Source: Corynebacterium hylobatis (GTDB lineage: Bacteria > Actinomycetota > Actinomycetes > Mycobacteriales > Mycobacteriaceae). From it: 64,000 nucleotides of DNA. The translations under genes were made by a program, and so were the position numbers. This document shows positions 51,382 through 61,300 of the stretch, in pieces; the stretch's first letter is position 1, and every line of letters begins with the position of its first letter. The DNA lies in NCBI RefSeq assembly GCF_003955685.1, contig NZ_RXHJ01000003.1, positions 1 to 64,000 on the forward strand, written 5' to 3'. A model generated the notes under the pieces. The model did no database searches. It was not told the origin of the DNA and saw nothing but the letters and a program-made list of their open reading frames with translations.

Positions 51382-53235
51382 ATGCCTGTTTTCCATGACG
51401 GTATCGCCGACACCGAAATCCCGGAGGACGTCGTCACCACCGATGTGCTCATCGTCGGTTCCGGCCCCGCCGGCAGCTCCGCCGCCCTGTTCCTGTCCAC
51501 CCACGGCATCGACAACATCATGATCACCAAATACCGCTGGACCGCGAACACCCCGCGGGCCCACATCACCAACCAGCGCACCATGGAGATCCTCCGCGAC
51601 GTCGGACTGGAGGCCGAGGTCCTGGAGAAGGCCGTCCCCCACGAGCAGATGGGTGACACCGTCTACGCCGAGTCCGTCGCAGGCGAGGAGATCGGCCGCC
51701 GTCCCACCTGGGGCTGGCGCCCGGACCGCCGCGCCGACTACGAGCTCGCCTCCCCCGCCATGCCGTGTGACATCCCGCAGACCATGCTCGAGCCGATCCT
51801 GCTGGAGAACGCCACCAAACGCGGCACCCAGACCCAGTTCTCCACCGAATACCTCTCTCACACCCAGGACGATGAGGGCGTGAGCGTCCTGGTGCGCAAC
51901 CGCCTGACCGGGCACGAGTACACCATCCGCGCGAAGTACCTCATCGGCGCGGACGGTGCCCGCTCCCAGATCGCGGAGGACATCGACATCCCCTTCGAGG
52001 GCGCGATGGACATCGGCGGCTCCATGAACCTGCAGTTCAAGGCGGACCTGAGCAAGTGGGTCGCCCACCGGCCCTCCATCCTCTACTGGGTCTTCCCGCC
52101 CGGTTCCAACATCGGCGGCCTCGGCGCCGGCCTGGTCCGCTGCGTGCGGCCGTGGAACGAGTGGCTGGCGGTGTGGGGCTATGACATAACCAAGGAGCCG
52201 CCGAAGCTGGACGAGGAGGAGGCCAAGCGCATCGTCCGCACGCTCGTCGGCATCCCCGACCTCGAGCTGGAGATCACCGGATACTCCCTGTGGGGCAACA
52301 ACGAGCAGTGGGCCACCCACATGCAGACCGGTCGCGTGTTCATCGCCGGCGACGCCGCCCACCGCCACCCGCCGAGCCACGGCCTTGGCTCCAACACCTC
52401 CATCCAGGACTCCTACAACCTGGCCTGGAAGCTGGCAGCCGTACTCAAGGGCCAGGCGGAACCGGAGCTGCTGGAAACCTACTCGGTGGAGCGCGCCCCG
52501 GTGGCCAAGCAGATCGTCACCCGCGCCAACAACTCCTCCCGCGAATACCAGCCCATCTTCGACGCCCTCGGCGTCGCGGACGCGAAGACGGACGAGGAGT
52601 TCACCGAGAAGCTGAAGCTGCGCAAGGAGGCCAGCCCGGAGGGTGCGGCACGCCGCAAGGCACTGCGTGCGGCACTGGACAACAAGGACTACGAGTTCAA
52701 CGCACAGGGCACCGAGATCGGCCAGTTCTACCGGTCCACCGCCGTGGTCTGTGACGGACTGGGCCGCCCCGAGGTGACCGAGGACCCGCTGCTGCACCAC
52801 CAGAAGTCCACCTACCCGGGACTGCGCCTGCCGCACGCGTGGATCGGTGACACGCTGAACAAGCACTCCACCCACGACATCGCCACCGGCACCGGCTTCA
52901 CCCTCTTCACCGGCATCAACGGCCAGGCCTGGGCAGACGCCTCCGTCGCGGTGGCCGAGGCCCTGGGCCTCGAGCTCAAGGCCGTGGTCATCGGAGAGGG
53001 CCGCGAACACCAGGACCTCTACGGTGACTGGCTGCGCCAGCGTGAAGTCGAGGAAGACGGCGTCATCCTGGTCCGCCCCGACAAGCACATCGCCTGGCGC
53101 TCCCACCACATGGTCGAGGACCCGCAGCATGCCCTGCATGCGGTACTCTCCTCCATCCTCTCCCGGCGCACGGACGAGGCTGCGACGGAGATCTCCCGCC
53201 TCATGGCCGAGGCCCGGGTGGCACTGCAGAAATAA
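51382..53235 (+). CDS. FAD-dependent phenol/chlorophenol hydroxylase, TfdB-like
   Basis: A group A flavoprotein monooxygenase of 617 residues. The FAD GxGxxG motif VLIVGSGPAGSSAALFL, PRAHITNQRTMEILRDVGL, YLIGADGARS and the FAD/ribityl GRVFIAGDAAHRHPPSHGLGSN motif are intact. The overall order (NTPRAHITNQRTME, RRADYELASP) closely follows 2,4-dichlorophenol 6-monooxygenase TfdB. ATG 51382 has GGGAGAA about 9 nt before. No ring-cleavage dioxygenase or ferredoxin lies in the window, so the product must be handled elsewhere. Regulated probably by the adjacent AraC protein. Confidence 0.9.
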   Translation: MPVFHDGIADTEIPEDVVTTDVLIVGSGPAGSSAALFLSTHGIDNIMITKYRWTANTPRAHITNQRTMEILRDVGLEAEVLEKAVPHEQMGDTVYAESVAGEEIGRRPTWGWRPDRRADYELASPAMPCDIPQTMLEPILLENATKRGTQTQFSTEYLSHTQDDEGVSVLVRNRLTGHEYTIRAKYLIGADGARSQIAEDIDIPFEGAMDIGGSMNLQFKADLSKWVAHRPSILYWVFPPGSNIGGLGAGLVRCVRPWNEWLAVWGYDITKEPPKLDEEEAKRIVRTLVGIPDLELEITGYSLWGNNEQWATHMQTGRVFIAGDAAHRHPPSHGLGSNTSIQDSYNLAWKLAAVLKGQAEPELLETYSVERAPVAKQIVTRANNSSREYQPIFDALGVADAKTDEEFTEKLKLRKEASPEGAARRKALRAALDNKDYEFNAQGTEIGQFYRSTAVVCDGLGRPEVTEDPLLHHQKSTYPGLRLPHAWIGDTLNKHSTHDIATGTGFTLFTGINGQAWADASVAVAEALGLELKAVVIGEGREHQDLYGDWLRQREVEEDGVILVRPDKHIAWRSHHMVEDPQHALHAVLSSILSRRTDEAATEISRLMAEARVALQK

Positions 53236-53253
53236 CTGCCGGCCGTCCGGCAG
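53236..53253 (+). terminator. hairpin terminator of the TfdB-like gene
   Basis: CTGCCGG (53236-53242) and CCGGCAG (53247-53253) form a stem directly after the stop; there is no U-tract. Confidence 0.65.
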
Positions 53254-53347
53254 GGACGTTACGCAAGGCCCCTGGTGGGCCGCGCGACGTCCCACTTCGT
53301 TTTCCGGGCCGGACAGGAATAATGTGCGCCGGGTCTGCCCCGACCGG

Positions 53348-53722
53348 TCAGCTGCTGCGCATCCGGCCGAACACCGCCTGAGCGATCAGTCCCACGACCA
53401 GCAGCCACACCCCCACGGCCAGCACGAGAATGGCCGGTACCTCCCCCGGCGAGATCAGCAACCACACCAGACCCGCCGCGGAACCCACCCCGCCGAGCCA
53501 GGTCAGCCACCGGGGCACGGCGGCAGCCGGTCGGCGGAGGAACCAGGCGCATGTGGTCACGGCGGCCACCGGCACCAGCAGGACGCCCATGGTCACCAAT
53601 GCCAGGCCGAGGCGGACCCCGAGCAGTACCAGCCCTCCGCCGAGTGCGCCGGTGACCAGCGCCGCCGCCCACAGGCGGAGGGTGATCATGCCTGTCAGCC
53701 GTACCAGCAGATCACGTTCCAC
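53348..53722 (-). CDS. small four-helix membrane protein, unknown
   Basis: GTG 53722 is preceded by GGAGGAGGAT, giving 124 residues with four hydrophobic helices (about 15-33, 40-57, 70-86 and 95-114) and a short basic C-terminus. No family is recognised. It is separated from the polyamine-synthase-like cassette by 54 bp on the same strand and could be its last gene. Confidence 0.72.
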   Translation of the reverse strand: MERDLLVRLTGMITLRLWAAALVTGALGGGLVLLGVRLGLALVTMGVLLVPVAAVTTCAWFLRRPAAAVPRWLTWLGGVGSAAGLVWLLISPGEVPAILVLAVGVWLLVVGLIAQAVFGRMRSS

Positions 53723-53775
53723 AGATCCTCCTCCCTCCCGCATATCCATCCCAATCTAATGTGACCCGGGTCGGG

Positions 53776-55305
53776 CTACTCCCCCGCCCGGCGGTACCCA
53801 CGGCGCAGGTCCTCGACGATATAGGGCCGGTCGAGGGTGGAGGGTTCCAGATCACGGGGCTGGTTGTCCCGGCCGAAGACGGCCGCCGCCGCGAGCACCT
53901 CCTCGTCGAGGAAACGCAGCTCCGGTACCGCCGCCGGAAGGGACAGTTCCGTTCCCGCGGGCGCGCAGAGGTGAAAACCCCAGTCGCCGAAGGTGGGGAC
54001 ATGGACGTGATAGGGCAGTATCTGTCCGCAACCGGCCGCCCGCAGTGTGGCCCCCACCCGCCAGAAGACATCCGGGGTGGTGAAGGCCGAGGAGGACTGG
54101 ACGACCATGCGCCCGCCGGGAGCGAGGGCACGGTGGGCCAGGGTGTAGAACTCCGCGGAGTACAGCCTGGCCATCGTCTCGTTGTCCGGGTCCGGCAGAT
54201 CAATGATGACGGTGTCGTAGGCGGTGCCGTCACCGCCCGCCCGCAGCCAGGTGAAGGCATCCTCCACGATGATGTTCACCCGCGGGTCCGTCAGCGAACC
54301 GTGATTGTCCTCGACCAACACGGTGTTGGCCACCTCAATGACGGCCGGGTCGAGTTCAACCTGGGTGACCGACAGATCCATGCGCAGCAGCTCCCGGGCC
54401 ACCAGTCCGTCACCGCCGCCGATGACGAGGACATGGCGGGCGCTGTCTGACAGCGCCGGGTAGACCAGCGACTCGGTGTAGCGGTACTCATCGCGGGTGG
54501 AGTACTGGAGTCCGCCGTTGAGGTAGAGGCGGCGGTCGTCGCCGCGCTGGGTGACCACAATGTCCTGGTAGTCGGACTGGTGGGCGTGGATGACCGGGTC
54601 GCTGTAGAGCGACTGGCGGGCGGTGGTGACGATGCCCTCCGACCGGATGAAAAATACGGTCAGCACAGCGAGGGCCGCCACCAGCGCGAGCATGGAGGCC
54701 ACGAACTGCCGGAACGGGATCCAGCGGCGCAGCAGCACAGCCGCGAGGAACAGCGCCGCCACGAGGTTGACCAGGCCGGCGGCCAGGGTGCCGCGCATGA
54801 GTCCCAGTCCGGGGAGCAGGAGGAAGGGCCAGGCCAGTCCACCGATCAGGGCGCCGGCGTAGTCGGCGAAGTTGAGGGTGGCCAGCAGGGAGCCCACGGT
54901 GCGGGCATCCGACAGTCGGCCGCGCTGCACCAGCGTCATCAGCAGCGGCACCTCGGCGCCGACGAGCATGCCGATGAGCGCGGTGGCGATGACGAGCACG
55001 GCAGTGGACTGGCCGATGGTGGCGAAGGTGACGTAGAGGATGATCGCCGAGGTGCCGCCGATCAGGCCGAGCAGGGTCTCAACCGCCAGGAAGGTCTGGG
55101 CCGGCCAGCGCAGGAAAGGCTTGGCGCACAGCGCGCCGACGCCCAGCGCCGCGACATAACCCGCCACGATGAGCGAGGTCTCGACGATCCCGCCCCCGTT
55201 GAGGGAGGTCGACAGGGAGAGCAGCGCCAGCTCGTACACGAGTCCGGAGGCCGCGCACACCGCTACCGCGACGAGCAGCAGCCAACGCCACAGTCTGCCA
55301 CTCAC
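53776..55305 (-). CDS. membrane-embedded spermidine-synthase-like protein
   Basis: GTG 55305 overlaps the DUF350 stop (GTGA). Residues 1-215 contain about seven transmembrane helices. Residues about 225-480 form a polyamine aminopropyltransferase-like Rossmann domain with LVIGGGDGLVARELL, VTQVELDPAVIEVA and IIDLPDPDNETMARLYS. 509 residues. The substrate is unknown; the fold needs decarboxylated SAM if it is a true aminopropyltransferase. It ends a cassette with DUF350, DUF4247, DUF2617 and DUF4178, a set seen in mycobacteria (Rv2601 region) and other bacteria. Confidence 0.88.
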   Translation of the reverse strand: MSGRLWRWLLLVAVAVCAASGLVYELALLSLSTSLNGGGIVETSLIVAGYVAALGVGALCAKPFLRWPAQTFLAVETLLGLIGGTSAIILYVTFATIGQSTAVLVIATALIGMLVGAEVPLLMTLVQRGRLSDARTVGSLLATLNFADYAGALIGGLAWPFLLLPGLGLMRGTLAAGLVNLVAALFLAAVLLRRWIPFRQFVASMLALVAALAVLTVFFIRSEGIVTTARQSLYSDPVIHAHQSDYQDIVVTQRGDDRRLYLNGGLQYSTRDEYRYTESLVYPALSDSARHVLVIGGGDGLVARELLRMDLSVTQVELDPAVIEVANTVLVEDNHGSLTDPRVNIIVEDAFTWLRAGGDGTAYDTVIIDLPDPDNETMARLYSAEFYTLAHRALAPGGRMVVQSSSAFTTPDVFWRVGATLRAAGCGQILPYHVHVPTFGDWGFHLCAPAGTELSLPAAVPELRFLDEEVLAAAAVFGRDNQPRDLEPSTLDRPYIVEDLRRGYRRAGE

Positions 55306-55727
55306 GACATGCTGGCTGCGTTGATCGCGGCGATGACCACCAGGGTCACGGACACGACGACCGTCCCCGAACGCAGCCGGGGATCGGCCACCAGGTCGCG
55401 GAAACGGCCCGGGACCAGCAACTCCACGACGACCAGGGCCACGCACTGCAGCACCAGCGCGATCACGGCATAGAAGGCGGTCTCCGCCAACCCGGTCAGC
55501 AGATCATCCGAGGAGTGCAGGATGGCGCTGACGATGATGATGCCGAGCGCGACCTGCTGCGCGGCGGCGAGCATCCCGGCGTTGGGTTTGTGGTCGACGA
55601 AGACCAGTTCATGCAGTCTGCCGGGTGTGAGCAGGTCGAGGATGATGAAGCCCACGAGGAGGATGACCGCTGAGAGCGTGAAGTAGGCGATCGTGCCCAG
55701 CGAATCAGTCAGCAGGGTGTCGAACAT
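55302..55727 (-). CDS. DUF350 membrane protein
   Basis: 141 residues, four hydrophobic helices in two repeated halves (IAYFTLSAVILLVGFIILDL and the second repeat), the DUF350/YjfL pattern. Coupled to the SpeE-like gene by a 4-bp overlap. Role unknown; repeatedly found with SpeE-like and DUF4178 genes. Confidence 0.88.
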   Translation of the reverse strand: MFDTLLTDSLGTIAYFTLSAVILLVGFIILDLLTPGRLHELVFVDHKPNAGMLAAAQQVALGIIIVSAILHSSDDLLTGLAETAFYAVIALVLQCVALVVVELLVPGRFRDLVADPRLRSGTVVVSVTLVVIAAINAASMS

Positions 55728-55779
55728 GGGGGTGAGGCTCCTTGGTGCCGAGGGGATGGTGGGGAGATGAGGGAGCGGA

Positions 55780-56199
55780 CTATTTCACACCCGAGCCGGA
55801 GCCTGAGGAGCCGCCGCTCGAGCCGCTGGGTGAACCTGGAGAGAAACCGGTGCCCAGGTAGACGAAGGTTCCGTTGTTGACCCGCCCCAGGTCCTCGACC
55901 CGGATGGAGCAGGAACCGTTGGCGTCCTGTGTCACGGAGATGAGGTTGCGGCGGTAGCGCAGGTACTCGCTGCCGTCAGCCGGGTCGGTGGCCCGCGACT
56001 GCGCCCGGCCCACCTCCTCCTCGATCCGGTCGGCGGTCTCCGCCGGGGTGCCCGCGCACTGGTAGGTGGTGGCGCTGGTGGCCGCGAAGCTCTGGCCCAT
56101 GCGGTCGTCCAGGTCGCCGGAACCGACCGCGATCAGCGCGGCCAGCACGGCAATGCCCGCAGCGACAGCGGCGGCCACGAAATATCTGGTGGAGGTCAC
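55780..56199 (-). CDS. DUF4247 secreted/anchored protein
   Basis: 139 residues with an N-terminal membrane helix (about 6-26), a compact domain with two cysteines (YQCAGTP and GSCSIRVED) likely disulfide-linked, and a Gly/Ser-rich C-terminal tail. The pattern fits DUF4247. It overlaps the DUF2617 gene by 4 bp and is part of the cassette. Confidence 0.82.
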   Translation of the reverse strand: MTSTRYFVAAAVAAGIAVLAALIAVGSGDLDDRMGQSFAATSATTYQCAGTPAETADRIEEEVGRAQSRATDPADGSEYLRYRRNLISVTQDANGSCSIRVEDLGRVNNGTFVYLGTGFSPGSPSGSSGGSSGSGSGVK

Positions 56200-56696
56200 G
56201 GTCGGTAGGTGCTCCTCGTACTCACGATGGTGGATTCCTCCGGGTAGAGATGGCGGGTGTCCCAGCTCCAGCCACCGTCCGTGGCTGTGCCGCGCAGTGC
56301 GGTGAGGTGGTGGCGGCCGGGCCCGGGGAAACGGACGATGAACCAGCCCGCAGTATCGAGCAGGGCGTCCGCCTGCTCCCGGAAGTCGTCCCCGTTCAAC
56401 CGCCGAGTGCGGGTGTCCAGCCGGTAACCGTGGTGCTCTGTCAGCGCGGGCAGGGGGTGCACCGCCTCCTGCGCGGTGCAGGAGATCTCCTCCCGGAAGA
56501 CGACTGAGCCGTCAGCGTGGTGGACGGTGACGACGTGGGAGCCCCCGATGACCGCCAGGTGGAGGTGTCCCCCACCAGCCGGTGCCGGGATCACGGTGTC
56601 CGCCAGGATCTGCGGGAGGGGTCCGTTCCAGCTCACGCCGAGGGCGGCTGCACTGACATCGGCCGGGGTGCAGCGCAGTTCGACGGCGGCCGTCAC
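56196..56696 (-). CDS. DUF2617 protein
   Basis: GTG 56696 overlaps the DUF4178 stop (GTGA). 166 residues, soluble, beta-rich, ending LYPEESTIVSTRSTYRP, the DUF2617 pattern (Rv2598-like). Cytoplasmic. Function unknown. Confidence 0.82.
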   Translation of the reverse strand: MTAAVELRCTPADVSAAALGVSWNGPLPQILADTVIPAPAGGGHLHLAVIGGSHVVTVHHADGSVVFREEISCTAQEAVHPLPALTEHHGYRLDTRTRRLNGDDFREQADALLDTAGWFIVRFPGPGRHHLTALRGTATDGGWSWDTRHLYPEESTIVSTRSTYRP

Positions 56697-57313
56697 GGCT
56701 TCGGTGCCGGGTAGACGGACAACTCTCCGGGCAGCACGGTGTGTCCGAGGGAGGCCTCCCACCTACCACCGCCGAAGCTCTCCAGACCGAGGAGGCCTCC
56801 GCCGCGCCCGATGGCGGCCATGTCGTGGTACCGCACTTCACCCTGGGGTGGAAGGCCGGCCTCCCCCTCCGTGCGGAATTCGGCGCGGCCGCGCTCCACC
56901 AGGTGATAGTCCGTACCCTCGACGCTGAGCTGCTGGACGGGCTCCAGATGCAGGTCGGGACGGGAGATCCACCAGGAGAGCTTGAGCTGGCCCTCGTCGA
57001 CCTCCACAGAGAGCCACTCCGAACCCCGCCCGCCCTCCAGCATGTGCTCGTACCAGGTGTAGTAGCCCTCGGTGACGGTCACGCTGCCGCGGACGACGTA
57101 GTCGATGCCGCCGTAGGTGATGATCGCCCCTGGGGCGAGAACATCGGGGCCGAAATCCCGCGCGCCGGTGACGTCCGCGAAGGGATCCTTCCGGCTCCGG
57201 TGCTCCGTCCCACCGTCCCCGGCCCGACGGGCCCGCATTCCCAGCAACAGGAAAATCACTGCCGCGGCTGCTGCAAGGAGGGCCACCAGCCACCAGATCG
57301 TCCCTGCGTCCAT
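56693..57313 (-). CDS. DUF4178 membrane-anchored protein
   Basis: 206 residues. One N-terminal helix (WWLVALLAAAAAVIFLLLGM), a basic linker, then a DUF4178 beta-barrel-like domain (VLAPGAIITYGGIDYVVRG, YYTWYEHML, EWLSVEVDEG). It is the first gene of the five-gene cassette, all coupled or nearly so. Confidence 0.85.
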   Translation of the reverse strand: MDAGTIWWLVALLAAAAAVIFLLLGMRARRAGDGGTEHRSRKDPFADVTGARDFGPDVLAPGAIITYGGIDYVVRGSVTVTEGYYTWYEHMLEGGRGSEWLSVEVDEGQLKLSWWISRPDLHLEPVQQLSVEGTDYHLVERGRAEFRTEGEAGLPPQGEVRYHDMAAIGRGGGLLGLESFGGGRWEASLGHTVLPGELSVYPAPKP

Positions 57314-57459
57314 TCGGTTCTCCCGGATTCATCGTGGGTTTCAGCTGGCCGGTACCGGGGTCTTCCCCAGCCCCGCGAGCATAAGTACCTTGGTGAGGAT
57401 AGCGGACAGTTTCCATCCATGTCCGTTGCCCTATAGGTCCCCAAGAAAGGTGCTCCTCC

Positions 57460-57753
57460 ATGAAGACCGTGACCGTCAACCAGGTTCCCTTCGACGCCCA
57501 GCTCATCGACGTCCGCGAGGCCGACGAGTACGCGGAGGGCCACGCCGCCAACGCCGTGCACATCCCGCTCTCTGAGTTTGTCTCCCGCGTGGATGAGATC
57601 GACACCAGCCGTGACATCTACATGATCTGCCTGGCGGGCGGCCGTTCCGCCCAGGCCTGTGAGTACCTGCAGCAGGCCCACGACGTCGAGGCGATCAACG
57701 TGGAGGGTGGCACCAGGGCCTGGCGCGAGGCAGAACTCCCGATGGAGAAGTAA
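57460..57753 (+). CDS. single-domain rhodanese-like sulfurtransferase
   Basis: 97 residues. LIDVREADEYAEGHAANAVHIPLSE is the first conserved block and the active-site loop is CLAGGRS with Cys57. The EGGTRAW end block is intact. GAAAGG lies 12-17 nt upstream. Sulfur transfer to thiols (possibly mycothiol or cyanide) is the family activity; the acceptor is unknown. Confidence 0.92.
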   Translation: MKTVTVNQVPFDAQLIDVREADEYAEGHAANAVHIPLSEFVSRVDEIDTSRDIYMICLAGGRSAQACEYLQQAHDVEAINVEGGTRAWREAELPMEK

Positions 57754-57799
57754 TTAGTGGGGAACTTCCCATGATTTAACCAAACCACGGTGGGGCATC

Positions 57800-57805
57800 T
57801 ACTAT
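57800..57805 (+). promoter_or_regulatory. -10 box (TACTAT) of the marR-NRPS operon, leaderless arrangement
   Basis: TACTAT ends 7 bp before ATG 57813; no ribosome binding site is present. Confidence 0.55.
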
Positions 57806-57812
57806 TGCAGGT

Positions 57813-58337
57813 ATGCCACATAAAAAGGATTCACCCATCGTGGAGACCGCCGAGCAGACCGGCCTGCCGCTGCCCCTGCTTGAATCGCCCAGCTTCCAGC
57901 TGGAACGCCTACGCCGCCGCACCCGCGACGGCGTCGAGGCAGCCCTGTCCACCCACGACACCACCATGCGCGAATACTGGGTGCTCACCTGCCTCATCGA
58001 GGGCGACGCCGCCTCCCAGTCCGCGCTCTCCGAGGCCCTGGCCATCGACGCCTCAGACATGGTCCGCCTCATTGACGCCCTGGAGACGAAGGGCTGGGCC
58101 CGCCGCGAGCGGGACCCGAAGGACCGCCGCCGGCAGATCGTCACATCGACGAAGGCCGGGGCGAAGGCCCAGGCCGAACTCGCCGTACTCGTCGCGCAGG
58201 CCGAGAAGGCCGCGCTGGACGATTCCACCGGAAAACAGCGTAAACACCTGCGGAAGCTGACCCAGGTGGTGCTGACCACGGAATCAGCCGAGGCCCACCC
58301 CGAGGGGCCTGACGATCCCGTGGCGAAGGGGGCCTGA
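57813..58337 (+). CDS. MarR-family regulator
   Basis: 174 residues with a winged helix-turn-helix (SALSEALAIDASDMVRLIDALETKGWARRERDPKDRRRQIV). It lies 3 bp before the peptide synthetase, so it is in the same operon and likely controls it, for example in response to a phenolic or peptide signal. Confidence 0.9.
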   Translation: MPHKKDSPIVETAEQTGLPLPLLESPSFQLERLRRRTRDGVEAALSTHDTTMREYWVLTCLIEGDAASQSALSEALAIDASDMVRLIDALETKGWARRERDPKDRRRQIVTSTKAGAKAQAELAVLVAQAEKAALDDSTGKQRKHLRKLTQVVLTTESAEAHPEGPDDPVAKGA

Positions 58338-58340
58338 CGT

Positions 58341-61300
58341 ATGTCGATCCACCAGGTTCCGCGCCAGTTCCTGCGTGCCGGCGCAGCCCCGGCCAAGCGC
58401 ACGCTCTATGACATCCTGGCCACCACCGCCGCCGAGAATCCTGAGGCCGCAGCCATCGATGACGGTGAGATTCTCACCTACGCCGAACTCATGGACGAGG
58501 TCCACACCCTGGCTGCCGAGCTGCACGCCAACGGCATCCGTCGCGGCGACCGCATCGGCATCCGGATGACCTCCGGCAGCCGCGACCTCTACATCGCCAT
58601 CCTGGCCACCATCGCGGCCGGCGCCGCCTATGTGCCGGTGGATGCCGATGATCCCGAGGAACGCGCGGAGATGGTCTTCTCCGAGGGGAAGATCAACGGT
58701 GTGTTCACCGACGAAGGCTTCCGCATGCTCTCCCCGCGTGCGGGCGGCGACAGACACCGGCCGCAGCTGGGTGACACCGCCTGGATCATCTTTACCTCCG
58801 GCTCCACCGGCAAACCGAAGGGCGTGGCAGTCTCCCACCGCAGCGCCGCCGCCTTCGTCGACGCCGAGGCCGAGCTCTTCCTGGTCAACTCCCCCGGCGG
58901 TCCCCTGGGTCCGGAGGACCGCGTCCTGGCCGGCCTGTCCGTGGCCTTCGACGCCTCGTGTGAGGAGATGTGGCTGGCCTGGCGCCACGGCGCCTGCCTG
59001 GTGCCCGCCCCGCGTTCCCTGGTGCGTTCCGGCATGGATCTGGGCCCCTGGCTGATCCGCCGCGACATCACGGTGGTCTCCACCGTGCCCACCCTGGCCG
59101 GACTGTGGCCGGCCGAGGCGCTGGACAACATCCGCCTGCTCATCGTCGGTGGCGAGGCCTGCTCCCAGGAACTGGTGGAGCGTCTGGCAACCGAGGACCG
59201 CGAGATGTGGAACACCTACGGCCCCACCGAGGCCACCGTCGTGGCCTCCGCAACCCAGCTGCATCCGGGCCACCCGGTGGGTATCGGACTGCCCCTGGCC
59301 GGCTGGGACCTGCTCGTCGTCGACGAGCAGGAGCAGCCGGTCAGCGTCGGCGAAGTCGGTGAACTGGTCATCGGCGGTGTGGGCCTGGCCCGCTACCTCG
59401 ATCCGGAGAAGGACGCCGAGAAATACGCCCCCATGCCCTCGGTCGGCTGGCCGCGGGCCTACCGCTCCGGCGACCATGTCCGCCTGGAGGAGGACGGCCT
59501 GTACTTCATCGGCCGGGTCGACGACCAGGTCAAGATCGGCGGCCGGCGCATCGAGCTCGGCGAGGTGGAGGCCAACGTCGCCGCCCTGCCGAACGTCTAC
59601 AACTCCGCCGTGGCCGTGCAGAAGACCGGCGCCAACCAGTCCGTGCTGGTCGGTTATGTCTCCCTCGATGATCCCGAGGCCGGTTTCGACCACGAGGCCG
59701 CGCACGAACGTCTCGCGGAGACCATGCCGGCCGCCCTCGTCCCGCGCATCTGCGTCATGGAGGAGCTGCCGATCCGCACCTCCGGCAAGGTGGACAAGAA
59801 GGCCCTGCCCTGGCCGCTGCCGGGCGTGGGTGTGGAGGCCACCGACCTCAACCCGACGGAGGCCTGGCTCGCGGAACTGTGGGTCGACGTCCTGGGTACC
59901 TCCGTCGCCGATGCGGACGCCGATTTCTTCTCCCTCGGCGGCACCTCCCTGGCCGCCGCGACGCTGGTGGGGCGTATCCGCGATCAGGTCCCCACCGTGG
60001 CCGTCCGTGACCTCTACGACCACCCACGCCTGGGTTCGCTGGCCGAGGCTGTGGAGGCCATCGCCGAGAAGTCCGGTGTCTCGCTTATCGACGCCGCGCC
60101 CGTCACCCCCCGTGACGTCACCCCGGTGGGCCTGGGCACGCGCCTGGCACAGCTGCTCATCCAGGTTCCCATGATGACGCTGCAGGCGACCACCTGGCTG
60201 GGCTGGATCCTGCTGGGCGGCAACCTCGCCCATCTCGCGGGCGTGGACTGGGCCGTGCACAGCTCCTGGTGGCTGGTGGCCGTCCTGCTCATCGTCTTCG
60301 GTTCCCCGCTCGGCCGACTGCCGCTGGGCGGGTTGGGTGCCCGCCTGATCACCCGGGGCATCACACCGGGCGAGTACCGCCGCGGTGGACCGACCCACCT
60401 GCGGATCTGGGCCGCCGAACGCTGGGTGGACGCCTCCGGCGCCCACTCGATCTCAGGCGCGACGTGGGTGATCTACTTCGCCCGCTCCCTCGGCGTGAAG
60501 ATCGGCCGGGGCGTGGATCTGCACTCCCTGCCGCCGGTCACCGGCCTACTCACTCTCGGCGACCACTGCGCCATCGAGCCGGAGGTGGACCTGTCCGGCT
60601 ACTGGGTCGACGGCGACATCCTGCGCGTCGGCACCATCGAGGTCGGCCCCGAGGCCCGCGTCGGCGCCCGCTCCACCCTGCTGCCCGGCGCCGTCATCGG
60701 TGCCGACGCACACGTGGAGGCCGGTTCCACCGTCACCGGTGACCGTCCCATCAAACCCGGCGCCCGCTGGTCGGGTTCCCCGGCGGAGAAGGTCGGCCGT
60801 TCCAAGCACCGCTTCCCCGACGAGTACCCGCCGCGGCGTTCCCGCTGGGTGCCCGTCTACGGCCTGACCTCCGTGATGCTCAGCCTGCAGCCGCTCGTGG
60901 CCATCGCGCTCGGCGCCCTCGTGGTCATCGCCCTGGTGCAGACCACCAACGGCAACCCGCTGCTCGGCGGGGTGCTCTTCGCCCCACTGGGGGCTCTGGT
61001 CGCCTTCGTCTTCTACATGGTCGCCACCTGGCTGGGCGTGCGTGCGCTCTCCCTCGGACTTAAGCCCGGTGTCACCCCGGTGCGTTCCTTCCGTGGCTGG
61101 CAGCTGTGGACCATCGAACGCCTCATGGACGATGCCCGCACCTACCTCTTCCCCCTCTACGCCGGCCAGCTCACCCCGATGTGGCTGCGCAGTCTGGGTG
61201 CGAAGATCGGCCAGGACGTGGAGATCTCCACCGCGGTGATGGTGCCCGCACTCACCGAGATCCGCGACGGTGCCTTCCTTGCCGACGACACCCTCATCGG

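Noticed and set aside
58284..60446. 720-codon open frame antisense to the peptide synthetase
   Set aside because: No ribosome binding site or family motif; the sense gene has all adenylation motifs.
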